Shown here one piece after another: positions 1 through 7,948 of a stretch of DNA of 43,048 nt. The stretch is from UBA4660 sp034408895. GTDB taxonomy: Bacteria > Bacteroidota > Bacteroidia > Flavobacteriales_D > Sanyastnellaceae. The notes under the pieces are model-generated. The model ran no database searches. It worked only from the letters and a program-made list of their open reading frames with translations, and had not been told where the DNA came from. Within the stretch, counting starts at the first letter, position 1. Each line of letters begins with the position of its first letter. Made by a program: the position numbers and the translations under genes. The stretch spans positions 1 to 43,048 of the forward strand of contig JAWXCI010000088.1 in the NCBI GenBank assembly GCA_034408895.1, given 5' to 3'.

Positions 1-1
1 C

Positions 2-244
2 GGTGACGGAATAAATGATGTGTGGCTGGTGCAAGGCGCAAACATCCGCGAATTTGAGTTGTTGGTATTTAACCGCTGGGGTGATGTTGTTTTCCAGACC
101 ACCGATGTAACCACACCATGGATTGCTGACAACGATAGCGGAGAATACTTTGTGCCCAATGGTGTATATAACTATCTGGTTAAAGTGAAAGGATACGAAG
201 GAGACGCATTCAAGAAATCTGGGAGCGTGACGGTGATGAGGTAG
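2..244 (+). CDS. C-terminal end of a secreted protein with gliding-motility/T9SS type B (CHU_C) domain, partial
   Basis: The reading frame is open from the window edge, so only the last 80 residues are present and the start lies outside. The fragment reads GDGINDVW, then FNRWGDVVF, then FVPNGVYNYLVKVKG and ends VTVMR followed by TAG. This is the pattern of the CHU_C (gliding motility-associated C-terminal) domain, in which an NGDGxND loop is followed by an FNRWG strand. In Bacteroidota this domain directs large surface or secreted proteins through the type IX secretion system. The rest of the protein is not visible, so substrate or adhesive role cannot be stated. A strong terminator follows 68 bases downstream. 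The family call is confident; the protein's function is unknown. Confidence 0.9.
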   Translation, partial: GDGINDVWLVQGANIREFELLVFNRWGDVVFQTTDVTTPWIADNDSGEYFVPNGVYNYLVKVKGYEGDAFKKSGSVTVMR

Positions 245-311
245 TAGAAAGTTGGCAGGGGAGAGTTGGCAGAAAGCAGCCACCGCCAACGATTCAAAAA
301 AAAGATTATTG

Positions 312-341
312 AAAAACCCTGTGTGAGAGCACAGGGTTTTT
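312..341 (+). terminator. Rho-independent terminator of the CHU_C-domain gene
   Basis: A perfect 12-bp stem (AAAAACCCTGTG at 312-323, complement at 330-341) has a 6-base loop (TGAGAG) and ends in a T run. It lies after the TAG at 244 and before the convergent YfiT pseudogene, and its A and T tracts allow termination on either strand. Confidence 0.85.
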
Positions 342-490
342 TGTTGGTGAAGAATTTTGATGCCTTTTAAGTGTCGTAGGAACGCTACAGACAATCAATT
401 TTCACTCAGTGGTTTTTGCACTCACAAATGATCATTAACACAATTGATTCAAAGTGTAATCAGCGCTTTTTGTGTGACACTTCTTATCCT

Positions 491-1039
491 TCAATCCAAC
501 ATTGCAGCAATCACTTTCAACTGACCAACATGATGGTTGCCGTGCCATGCATACATCTGTACCATTTCATCAAGCGTAAGGTTTCGTTGTAATTCAGGGT
601 GGAAATAAGTGCGCTCAAAATCTATGACGTTCAACTTTCGCAATGTGCGATTGACTCGCTCGTGCAGGGCTTCCAGTAATGTCAACGATACTTCTATATC
701 ACCGTGTTTTGCTTCATCCAAATCGGCCCACATATCCTGGTTGTAAGGTTTGATAGTGGGATGAACTTCAGTTAGTGTCCACTTTAGGCGGATGTACATG
801 TTCAGATGTGAGTCAGGCAGGTGGTGAATAATTTGCCTTGCCGTCCACCCGCCTTCGCGGTAGGATTGCTCAAGTTTGCCCTGCTTTTCAGGCATTCGAA
901 TGTTGGTCAATTGTGCCACCACTTCATACAATCACTCAGGCAAAAGTTGAATCTCAGTAATAAAATGATTCCGAGATTCTTCGGTAACCGGCCTTTGCAT
1001 AATGAATTTGCCGATTGGGTAAATGTTGGGGTTTTCCAT
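491..1039 (-). pseudogene. YfiT/DinB-family metal-dependent hydrolase, interrupted by an in-frame TGA
   Basis: Reading from an ATG at 1039, the frame encodes a YfiT-like protein of normal length (about 182 codons): a short N-terminal part (NPNIYPIGKFIM), then YREGGWTARQIIHHLPDSH and near the C-terminus WHGNHHVGQL. These carry the histidines that bind metal in the DinB four-helix family, whose YfiT members act as bacillithiol transferases or metal-dependent hydrolases. Codon 36 is TGA (932-934), between LLPE and LYEVV, with homology continuing in the same frame on both sides. The same gene also ends in TGA, so TGA is not obviously reassigned. The remaining open part, 491-931, starts only at TTG and lacks the N-terminal helix. 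It is a recent nonsense mutation, a sequencing error, or a rare readthrough or reinitiation case. Confidence 0.75.
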
Positions 1040-1124
1040 TTTTTTTAAGTTGGTGAGTTGGAGAGTTGGGGTATTTAATTTCTCAGTGTCCGTCCGCTAG
1101 TGTCCAATGCCCGCTGTCAACTGC

Positions 1125-1904
1125 TTACTCCCCAACAAACACCGCTTTCCTCTTCTCCAGAAAAGCACTCACTCCTTCTTTATAGTCATGTGTTTGGCTT
1201 GCGGAAATTTGTAGTTCTTCTTCAAGCACGAGTTGTTGTTCAAGCGAATTGGTTATGGATTGATTGAGCAATTGTTTGGTAAGTGCAAGTCCTCGTGTGG
1301 GCATTTTACTTAATGAAATAGCAAGGACAATTGCACGTTCCATAAATTCTACATCATGAAATACCTTGTAAATCATTCCCATTCTCTCCGCATCAGAAGC
1401 GGAAATTTTTTCGCCCAGCATCATAAGCGCTGATGCCTTTTGGAACCCCATGAGACGTGGCAGGAAAAAAGTACCTCCACTATCGGGTACCAAACCAATT
1501 TTTGAAAACGCCTGAATGAAAGAAGCACCTTCGGAAGCCACCACCAGATCACATGCAAGTGCAATGTTCGCTCCTGCACCTGCTGCTACACCGTTCACTG
1601 CTGCTATCACTGGTTTTTCAAGACTTCTTATAAGTTTGATTATGGGATTGAAGCCTTCGCTGATGATTCGTTTGAGACCGGGACCATTGTTGTCAATAGC
1701 TTCCTGCAAATCCTGTCCCGCACAAAAGGCTTTTCCATTCCCGGTAATCAATACTGCTCGGATGTCTTTTTCAATAGCACAATGGCGCAGCCTTTCAATA
1801 AAAGCCCCGCTCATGGACATGTTGAAACTGTTGAATACCTCCGGACGGTTGAGGGTGACAGTGGCTAACGAATCCCGCACAGAAAAAAGAATGGAATCGG
1901 ACAT
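1125..1904 (-). CDS. Enoyl-CoA hydratase/isomerase family protein, PaaG-like
   Basis: The 259-residue protein is a crotonase-fold enzyme of usual length. The CoA/oxyanion segments are visible as FCAGQDL (residues 60-66) and NGVAAGAG (104-111), followed by IGLVPDSGGT (137-145), whose aspartate at 141 is in the position used by PaaG-type isomerases and 2-enoyl-CoA hydratases of phenylacetate or fatty acid degradation. The C-terminal helices end EGVSAFLEKRKAVF, typical of the family. It stands alone: no paa cluster is seen, so a specific role in phenylacetate catabolism is not supported and a general acyl-CoA hydratase/isomerase is the safer name. The start ATG is at 1904, with a -7-like box only 17 bases upstream, suggesting a very short leader. 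Confidence 0.88.
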   Translation of the reverse strand: MSDSILFSVRDSLATVTLNRPEVFNSFNMSMSGAFIERLRHCAIEKDIRAVLITGNGKAFCAGQDLQEAIDNNGPGLKRIISEGFNPIIKLIRSLEKPVIAAVNGVAAGAGANIALACDLVVASEGASFIQAFSKIGLVPDSGGTFFLPRLMGFQKASALMMLGEKISASDAERMGMIYKVFHDVEFMERAIVLAISLSKMPTRGLALTKQLLNQSITNSLEQQLVLEEELQISASQTHDYKEGVSAFLEKRKAVFVGE

Positions 1905-1921
1905 GGATGGAATTTGGGGGG

Positions 1922-1929
1922 CGAATTTA
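1922..1929 (-). promoter_or_regulatory. Putative -7 promoter box for the enoyl-CoA hydratase gene
   Basis: On the minus strand the sequence reads TAAATTCG followed by a C run and AAATTCC before the ATG. This is one base from the Bacteroidota consensus TAnnTTTG. The word closely resembles the one upstream of gltA at 36803-36810. No clear -33 TTG was found, so this is inference from the box alone. Confidence 0.4.
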
Positions 1930-1962
1930 GAAGGATGAATTTCTTATTTATTTCGACCGCTA

Positions 1963-1970
1963 TACTTTTG
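1963..1970 (+). promoter_or_regulatory. Putative -7 promoter box upstream of accA
   Basis: TACTTTTG matches the Bacteroidota -7 consensus TAnnTTTG exactly. It lies 110 bases before the accA ATG, which would put both GATAGCTATC palindromes inside the accA 5' untranslated region. The -33 element is not obvious. Confidence 0.35.
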
Positions 1971-1992
1971 GTCTGAATTTTAATTCCATTAC

Positions 1993-2058
1993 CGATAGCT
2001 ATCGTGACCAAATTCCAGATTCCCATCAGCACAACTTTCATCCCGATAGCTATCGGGA
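1993..2058. repeat. Two CGATAGCTATCG palindromes in the accA leader
   Basis: A 12-bp perfect palindrome (1993-2004) and an 18-bp perfect palindrome (TCCCGATAGCTATCGGGA, 2041-2058) share the same core about 50 bp apart. A half-degenerate third copy (ATAGCTATCGG) lies at 38226-38236 in another intergenic space. The core appears only between genes here. It could be a regulator site, an RNA hairpin in the leader or a dispersed genomic palindrome. Confidence 0.7.
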
Positions 2059-2079
2059 TTTAACTTTCAACTTCCAACC

Positions 2080-3045
2080 ATGTCCCTCACTACTTATCTC
2101 GACTTTGAAGAACCAATCAAGGAACTCACTGAACAAATTGAAAAAGTGAAGGAGACCGAAATAAAAACCAAGGTGGACATGTCGAAAACCATTGCCGACC
2201 TGAAACAAGCGCTGAAAGAAAAAACGAAAGAAATTTATTCAGCCCTCGACCCCTGGCAGCGTGTGCTGGTGAGCCGCCACCCCGATAGGCCATACACGCT
2301 TCAATACATTGATTACATAACAAGCGGGCAATGGATTGAACTGCATGGCGACCGAACAGTAAAGGATGACAAGGCTATGATAGGTGGATTCGGTTTTCTC
2401 GATGGCCAAAGTGTGATGTTCATAGGTCAGCAAAAAGGAAACACGACCAAACTGCGGCAGTTCAGAAACTTCGGCATGGCTAATCCTGAGGGCTACCGCA
2501 AGGCATTGCGGCTGATGAAGCTTGCGGAAAAATTCAACAAACCCATCGTCACACTTATTGACACTCCTGGTGCCTTCCCGGGAATTGAAGCTGAAGAACG
2601 CGGCCAGGGTGAAGCTATTGCGCGCAATCTGTTTGAAATGATGCGCCTGCGTGTCCCCGTCATCTGCATAATTATAGGCGAGGGTGCAAGCGGTGGTGCA
2701 TTGGGAATTGGAATTGGCGATAAAGTGCTTATGCTTGAAAACACTTGGTACTCTGTTATCTCGCCCGAGTCATGTTCCTCTATTCTGTGGCGGAACCGCG
2801 ATCATAAAGTGGATGCCGCCAACGCTCTTAAACTCACTGCTACCGATATGCTGGCCAATATGTTGGTGGATGGAATAATTCCCGAACCCGTAGGCGGAGC
2901 TCATGCACAACCGGAGGTTATTTTTGAAACGGTGAAAAAGGAAATAAAAAAACAACTCGAACTTCTGTTGCCGCAAGATCCTGAAGAACGCATCAAAGCA
3001 CGCATCGAAAAGTTTTGTTCCATGGGCGTGGTGGTGAGAGGATAG
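2080..3045 (+). CDS. accA: Acetyl-CoA carboxylase carboxyltransferase subunit alpha
   Basis: The 321-residue product is the alpha subunit of the carboxyltransferase that moves the carboxyl group from carboxybiotin to acetyl-CoA, giving malonyl-CoA for fatty acid synthesis. Family landmarks are the N-terminal coiled helix pair (residues 1-55), DPWQRVLVSRHPDRPY (58-73), HGDR (89-92), DTPGAFPGIE (161-170) and GEGASGGALGIG (200-211) that lines the CoA site. Length matches the family. The start ATG at 2080 follows a plausible leader with two palindromes. accD and the biotin carboxyl carrier genes are not in the window. It diverges from the enoyl-CoA hydratase gene, so the 175-bp gap holds both promoters. 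Confidence 0.96.
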   Translation: MSLTTYLDFEEPIKELTEQIEKVKETEIKTKVDMSKTIADLKQALKEKTKEIYSALDPWQRVLVSRHPDRPYTLQYIDYITSGQWIELHGDRTVKDDKAMIGGFGFLDGQSVMFIGQQKGNTTKLRQFRNFGMANPEGYRKALRLMKLAEKFNKPIVTLIDTPGAFPGIEAEERGQGEAIARNLFEMMRLRVPVICIIIGEGASGGALGIGIGDKVLMLENTWYSVISPESCSSILWRNRDHKVDAANALKLTATDMLANMLVDGIIPEPVGGAHAQPEVIFETVKKEIKKQLELLLPQDPEERIKARIEKFCSMGVVVRG

Positions 3046-3201
3046 GCTGGTAATCGGTGCCGTCCGTAATCGGTAAATGGTAATCAGTTCCCGAAGGGTG
3101 GGAATATCGTATGCGCATTGAATGGTCTCCGGTCTTCTGCCGCTTTCTCCTTTCTCCATTATTCTTGCCGACTGAAATTTTTTAATGCAAGGAAACGTCC
3201 A

Positions 3202-3984
3202 GTGATAGCTTTTCTTAAATCATTGATACCCCACGGCATCAAGTCCCGTGTTTCATCGCTTCAATACCTGGGTGTGAAATACTATTGTGCGTATTGCAAA
3301 CGCTCAAGCGGCAAAATGAGGGCCTATGGTCTTGATCTTCCAGTGTTGCGCAAGAATAAAGTGATAGGAGGTGGCCGCAGAAATACTGCATGTCCATGGT
3401 GCTTTTCTTCTGACCGTGAGCGATTGATTCTTGTCTATCTCCGCGACCACACTAAAATGTTTGACGCTGCACACAAAGCCAAAGTGCTGCATGTGGCTCC
3501 TGAAAAACACTTGTCCAATATCCTCCTGAAGCTTTCTCATCTTGAATATGCATGCGTGGACAGGATGGATCCTGGATACACCTATGCCGGACACGTGCAG
3601 TACATGGACATCCTACATATTGAGTTTCCCGACAACCATTTCGATTACGTAATATGCAATCATGTGTTGGAACATATCGTGGACGACAAACTTGCCATGA
3701 ATGAACTCTGCCGTGTGCTGAAACCAGGAGGCATTGCCTTGCTACAGGTCCCGGTTTCGCCTGTGCTTACCAAAACGATAGAAGATTTTTCGGTGACTGA
3801 TCCTAAAGAAAAGGAAAGGCTTTTCGGCCAGTACGATCATGTGAGGATTTATGCGAAGGACTACAAAGATCGGCTTGCCTCAGCAGGCTTCACTCCACAG
3901 ATCACAAACATTTCCAGCGAGCCCCGGTACTCAAAAATGCTGTTGAACCAGGAGGAGGATATTTACGTTATGGGGAAGGAATAG
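3202..3984 (+). CDS. Class I SAM-dependent methyltransferase with N-terminal zinc-ribbon-like cysteines
   Basis: The C-terminal two thirds form a Methyltransf_11-type Rossmann domain: VLHVAPEKHL, FDYVICNHVLEHI and the post-motif LCRVLKPGGIALLQVP. Ahead of it are two cysteine pairs, CAYC (29-32) and CPWC (64-67), that look like a small zinc ribbon. Such proteins occur in Bacteroidota near glycan genes, but the substrate here is unknown. I chose the GTG at 3202 because AGGAAA precedes it and the first cysteine pair follows 28 residues later. A longer frame from TTG at 3118 adds a poor-looking segment, and the first in-frame ATG (3316) would cut off the first cysteine pair. It may be cotranscribed with accA, 156 bases upstream. 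Confidence 0.8.
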   Translation: MIAFLKSLIPHGIKSRVSSLQYLGVKYYCAYCKRSSGKMRAYGLDLPVLRKNKVIGGGRRNTACPWCFSSDRERLILVYLRDHTKMFDAAHKAKVLHVAPEKHLSNILLKLSHLEYACVDRMDPGYTYAGHVQYMDILHIEFPDNHFDYVICNHVLEHIVDDKLAMNELCRVLKPGGIALLQVPVSPVLTKTIEDFSVTDPKEKERLFGQYDHVRIYAKDYKDRLASAGFTPQITNISSEPRYSKMLLNQEEDIYVMGKE

Positions 3985-4003
3985 AAGAAAATTCCGAACT
4001 ACG

Positions 4004-4045
4004 AATTACGAATGTCCAAGTCCTTACGCACCGTACTTCGTAATT
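4004..4045. terminator. Weak inverted repeat between convergent methyltransferase and aroA genes
   Basis: AATTACGAA (4004-4012) pairs with TTCGTAATT (4037-4045), followed by a T run on the plus strand. The loop is 24 bases, long for an intrinsic terminator. The same ACGAATTACGAA word family forms a much stronger hairpin at 18920-18986. Confidence 0.4.
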
Positions 4046-4060
4046 TTTTATTCGAAATTC

Positions 4061-5347
4061 CTAGCTCGAAATTCTTGCGCCAATAGAACGCAACAAATCC
4101 CAGAAATCGGGAAAACTTTTCGCAACACACTCTGCACCTCTAATAGTTGTTTTTGCTCCTGCCAATCCCAAAATAGCGGCTGCCATGGCAATGCGGTGGT
4201 CGTTGTGTGAGTTGATAATGCACGGACGAACAGGGCCAGGATAAATTTTCATTTCATCGTCCCGAACAGCGATGCGGATATTGGCTTTTGCAAATTCAAG
4301 CATGAGAACTTTTGCCCGGTTGCTTTCCTTATGCTTCAAGCGTGCTGCACCTGTTATGGTGGTAATGCCTTCTGCAAATGCTGCCAATGCAACAAGCGGT
4401 GGAAAAAGGTCGGGGCAATGTGTGGCGTTGAATGTGAATGAAGAAAGATGGCTGGAGACTGAAGAGGGAAGACCAGTGACCGAAGGTGGAAAATTGTGGA
4501 CGCCAGATTGAGTGAATTTGAACTTAACTCCGGCTTCATTCAACACATCAATTATGGCTGAGTCGGCTTGGGCTATGTGGTTGGAAAGGTTTTCGATTTC
4601 AAGTCCCCCGTCACTGCAAAGTGCTGCGGCTACAAGTAGAAAAGAGGCACCGCTCCAATCGCCCGGAACTGTTTCATCAATAGGCAAAAATTGTTGATTG
4701 CCGGAAATGAAAAAAGTATGGAAACCTTCTTGACGGATATTCACACCAAATTGGTTCAGCACATCCAAAGTCATCTGTACATAGGGAATGCTCTGTAGAT
4801 TTATTACACGCACCACAGAATCTTCTTTAGCACAGGGTAAGGCAAACAACAACCCGGTTAGGAATTGTGAAGAAATGCTTCCATCCAGTTGGATTTCACC
4901 ACCGCGCAACTTCCCTTTAATGGTGAGCGGAAGTTTTCCATTGCTGATGGAATGTGCAACATGGAGTTGAGAAAAAATGGGCTCCAAAGAATCGAACGGA
5001 CGGGTGAGCAGCGAACCACGTCCGTTAAGCACCATTTCCTTTCCGCACAATGCCATGATGGGGGCGAACATGCGTGATGAAAGCCCCGACTCACCACAGT
5101 TTATTTCAGCACCTGATGGATTTAATCCGCCTGTAATGTGTACATCACTTCCCTCCCACTCCACCCCCGCACCTAATGCATGGGCAACAGAAAGTGCTGC
5201 CAGAGAATCATCACTTTTGGGAAAATCACGCAACACACTTTTGCCTCCGGCAAGCAGCGCACCTGCCACCATTCGTTGGGCAATGCTTTTGCTTCCGGGT
5301 GCTTTTATTCTTCCGCTAATGCGCGATGGTGATACGGTTACATTCAT
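4061..5347 (-). CDS. aroA: 3-phosphoshikimate 1-carboxyvinyltransferase (EPSP synthase)
   Basis: This 428-residue enzyme joins phosphoenolpyruvate to shikimate-3-phosphate in the step before chorismate. It shows the N-terminal substrate loop APGSKSIAQR (residues 16-25), the GESGLSSRM segment, and near the C-terminus the family signature NDHRIAMA. The frame extends upstream to 5395, but the ATG at 5347 preceded by GGAGGAA is the natural start. That ATG overlaps the TGA of menG as ATGA, so translation is probably coupled. It is the last gene of a five-gene minus-strand operon. Chorismate is the precursor of menaquinone, so the pairing with menG is metabolically coherent, though the linkage may be incidental. 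Confidence 0.95.
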   Translation of the reverse strand: MNVTVSPSRISGRIKAPGSKSIAQRMVAGALLAGGKSVLRDFPKSDDSLAALSVAHALGAGVEWEGSDVHITGGLNPSGAEINCGESGLSSRMFAPIMALCGKEMVLNGRGSLLTRPFDSLEPIFSQLHVAHSISNGKLPLTIKGKLRGGEIQLDGSISSQFLTGLLFALPCAKEDSVVRVINLQSIPYVQMTLDVLNQFGVNIRQEGFHTFFISGNQQFLPIDETVPGDWSGASFLLVAAALCSDGGLEIENLSNHIAQADSAIIDVLNEAGVKFKFTQSGVHNFPPSVTGLPSSVSSHLSSFTFNATHCPDLFPPLVALAAFAEGITTITGAARLKHKESNRAKVLMLEFAKANIRIAVRDDEMKIYPGPVRPCIINSHNDHRIAMAAAILGLAGAKTTIRGAECVAKSFPDFWDLLRSIGARISS

Positions 5348-6072
5348 TTCCTCCCAAGATAAATACTTGCAATACCACCGCTGAGGCGAATGCACTTTGT
5401 GTCGTGGTATCCGCAGCGCTTCATCACTGAAAGAAAATCTTCACCTTCGGGAAACGCCTCTACCGAGTCAGGCAGGTAGGTATAAGCGCGGGCATCTTTA
5501 GAAACCAGTTTGCCCACCACCGGTATCACCCTGCGGAAGTAAAAACGGAACAATTGTTTGACAGGAAATTTTTTGGGGCGCGAAAATTCAAGAACAACTC
5601 CAAGTCCCTCCGGCTTCAGCACACGCAACATTTCCTTCATCCCTTTTTCGAGATCCTGAAAATTTCTGACACCAAAACCAACTGTAAAAACATCGAATTC
5701 ATTATCATCGAAAGGCAAATGTTCAGCATCACCTTGTTTCAACTCCAGGCGAGAAGTGAGGTTTTTTTTCGCCACTTTTTTTCTCCCTACTTCAAGCATT
5801 GCTTCCGATATATCCACCCCTGTTATCTGTATGTGGGTATTGTGCCTGGCCAGTTGCAATGCAAAATCACCGGTTCCTGTGGCCACATCCAGCACTTTAC
5901 CTGGCTTTTCGTCAAGAAGGATTTTTATTGCTCGCCTCCTCCATACTTTATCAATACCCAACGAAAAAAAGTGATTCAGAAAATCATAACTGTGTGCAAT
6001 GTTGTCAAACATTTCAGCCACCTGTTCTTTTTTTCCGCCTTCGCGGTGATATGGTTTTACCTGCTTTATCAC
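5344..6072 (-). CDS. menG: Demethylmenaquinone methyltransferase (UbiE/MenG)
   Basis: This 242-residue protein is the C-methyltransferase that makes menaquinone from demethylmenaquinone, the last step of quinone synthesis in Bacteroidota, which lack ubiquinone. It has both UbiE signatures: YDFLNHFFSLGIDKVW (residues 29-44) and RVLKPEGLGVVLEFS. The SAM loop is LDVATGTGDF (61-70). The start codon is GTG at 6072. It follows trkH by 50 bases and overlaps aroA by four bases. In other Bacteroidota ubiE is often followed by the T9SS gene porT; here aroA occupies that position. Confidence 0.94.
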   Translation of the reverse strand: MIKQVKPYHREGGKKEQVAEMFDNIAHSYDFLNHFFSLGIDKVWRRRAIKILLDEKPGKVLDVATGTGDFALQLARHNTHIQITGVDISEAMLEVGRKKVAKKNLTSRLELKQGDAEHLPFDDNEFDVFTVGFGVRNFQDLEKGMKEMLRVLKPEGLGVVLEFSRPKKFPVKQLFRFYFRRVIPVVGKLVSKDARAYTYLPDSVEAFPEGEDFLSVMKRCGYHDTKCIRLSGGIASIYLGRK

Positions 6073-6122
6073 GATTGCTGTAATGAATTAAGATTTGTGA
6101 TTTACGATTTGATAATTTTCAA

Positions 6123-7946
6123 CTAACCCACTATGGTTTGCCCTTCGGGGTACTTGAATTTTTCATGAACAAATTTTCCCGCCAATGCAAAGACAATGGT
6201 AAAAGTTCCAACGCGGCCAACGAACATGGAGCCAATGAGGATGTACTTGCCGGCTTCTGTAAGCATCGAAGTAATTCCCATTGACAAACCCACAGTGCTA
6301 AAAGCCGAAACTTGTTCAAATACAAGATGCATCACGTTGTAGCCCGGTGTGGCAAGAATTTGTGTTTCCGTGATGCTCAACAAAATGGAACCGGTGAAAT
6401 TCATCAGCACATAAATGATAGCAATGGAATAGGCGCTTGATTTCAATACGGGGTTGATGGTGCGCTTGAACAAGATGGTGGTGGGACGGCCACGCATGGT
6501 GGCCACAACATCGGCCCAAATAATAGCAAGGCTGCTGGTTTTGATACCGCCTGCTGTCGAACTGCTGCTACCTCCTATGTACATGAGGCTAACGGTAAGA
6601 AGAACGGCAGGCATGGACATCAACCCATAGTGCACGGTGTTGTAGCCGGCTGTGCGGGGACTAACTGAGGCAAAAAATGATTCAGTAATTTTTCCGAATG
6701 TGCTGTGCTCTGCCAATGTATTGTTTCTTTCGAAAAAGAAAAACAACACAGCCCCTACAAAAACGAGGAGCAGGGAAACGTACAGTGCAATCTTGGTAGA
6801 AAAATTTATCTGCTTCCACGGATGCTTAAGCCGGCTGCGGAGATTTTGTGGTTCAAACAAATCGAAGATGGCAAGAATGCCTAGTGAACCAAAAAAAATG
6901 AGCAGAATAAGAATCCAGTGAATCAGGTAATTGTAGCGCAATGCTTCGTTGTAAAAACCATCAGTAAAAAGTGAAATGCCCGCATTGTTGAATGCTGACA
7001 TTGCATGAAAAATGGAATTGAAAACTTTGTCACCGTTGCTCGACCACACCACCTGCGGGTCCCATAAATAGTAGATAAGCACCGCACCCAATAGTTCGAT
7101 GCTGGTGGTCCACAATATCACCTTGCCCAACATTCCTTTTGCCGAAAGTATATTGTTTTTATTTACAAAGCCCTCGATAACCCGGTGATGCCGTATACCC
7201 ACACCCAGTTTGCCGACCAGCGCAAGAAACCCACCGAAAGCAATGATGTTGATTCCGCCCAGTTTGATCAGGCATAGAATTATGAATTGACCTTTGAAGG
7301 TGAAATCATTGGGATCAACCGTCATAAGTCCTGTAACGCAAGTGGCACTGGTGGCTGTAAACATGGAGTCCACCAATGGAATGGAACCCGCCACAGTCAT
7401 GGCCGGCAGCATCAGCAAACCTGTGCCGGCAAGAATGATGAACACAAAACTCAATACGAAAATGATGGCAGGGTTCAAGCGGATTCGTGGAAACAAATCG
7501 CTGTTGCGCACAAACTCTGTAATCACCACCACCAGGAAATACGCTTGTATAATAAGTGCACTCAGGCTTGCATAGCCTCTTATGCCAATGCTCTCGAACA
7601 ATGCCCCGATAATGAGCGAACCTGTAATCGTGTAACTGGCTCCTTCCACCAACAGCACGGCCATCATAAGCCCCTCGAACCATGTGCGCTTCATGAACTG
7701 CCGCGGATGGAAATCATACACCACCTTGGTGAGGTAGTGAAGTACATAAAACCCGAACGAAAGTTTGATGATTAGAAAAGCCAAATGCTCCTGCCTTGGT
7801 GTAAGGTGGAAGCCATACATCCACACCATCGTGCCTAGTGCAACTAGGGTTACGGTAATGTTCAGAAACTTGAAAATGCCAAGGGTTCTTTCTTTGTTTT
7901 GGAAAAGATAGAGGTTAACCCGTTCGCGAAATTGTGGCCAGCCCAT
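6123..7946 (-). CDS. trkH: TrkH/KtrB-family potassium uptake membrane protein
   Basis: The 607-residue polytopic inner-membrane protein is a TrkH/KtrB-type K+ (or Na+/K+) channel-like transporter. Four pore loops with filter glycines are visible: TSATCVTGLM, AFNNAGISLF, SPRTAGYNT and FSTVGLSMG. About 90 N-terminal residues hold extra transmembrane helices before the first pore unit, making it longer than Ktr proteins of Gram-positive bacteria; this extended form is common in Bacteroidota. A TrkA/KtrA regulatory partner is needed by known systems but no gene for one is in the window. It begins 2 bases after the heptose kinase stop, so the two are cotranscribed. Confidence 0.9.
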   Translation of the reverse strand: MGWPQFRERVNLYLFQNKERTLGIFKFLNITVTLVALGTMVWMYGFHLTPRQEHLAFLIIKLSFGFYVLHYLTKVVYDFHPRQFMKRTWFEGLMMAVLLVEGASYTITGSLIIGALFESIGIRGYASLSALIIQAYFLVVVITEFVRNSDLFPRIRLNPAIIFVLSFVFIILAGTGLLMLPAMTVAGSIPLVDSMFTATSATCVTGLMTVDPNDFTFKGQFIILCLIKLGGINIIAFGGFLALVGKLGVGIRHHRVIEGFVNKNNILSAKGMLGKVILWTTSIELLGAVLIYYLWDPQVVWSSNGDKVFNSIFHAMSAFNNAGISLFTDGFYNEALRYNYLIHWILILLIFFGSLGILAIFDLFEPQNLRSRLKHPWKQINFSTKIALYVSLLLVFVGAVLFFFFERNNTLAEHSTFGKITESFFASVSPRTAGYNTVHYGLMSMPAVLLTVSLMYIGGSSSSTAGGIKTSSLAIIWADVVATMRGRPTTILFKRTINPVLKSSAYSIAIIYVLMNFTGSILLSITETQILATPGYNVMHLVFEQVSAFSTVGLSMGITSMLTEAGKYILIGSMFVGRVGTFTIVFALAGKFVHEKFKYPEGQTIVG

Positions 7947-7948
7947 GG

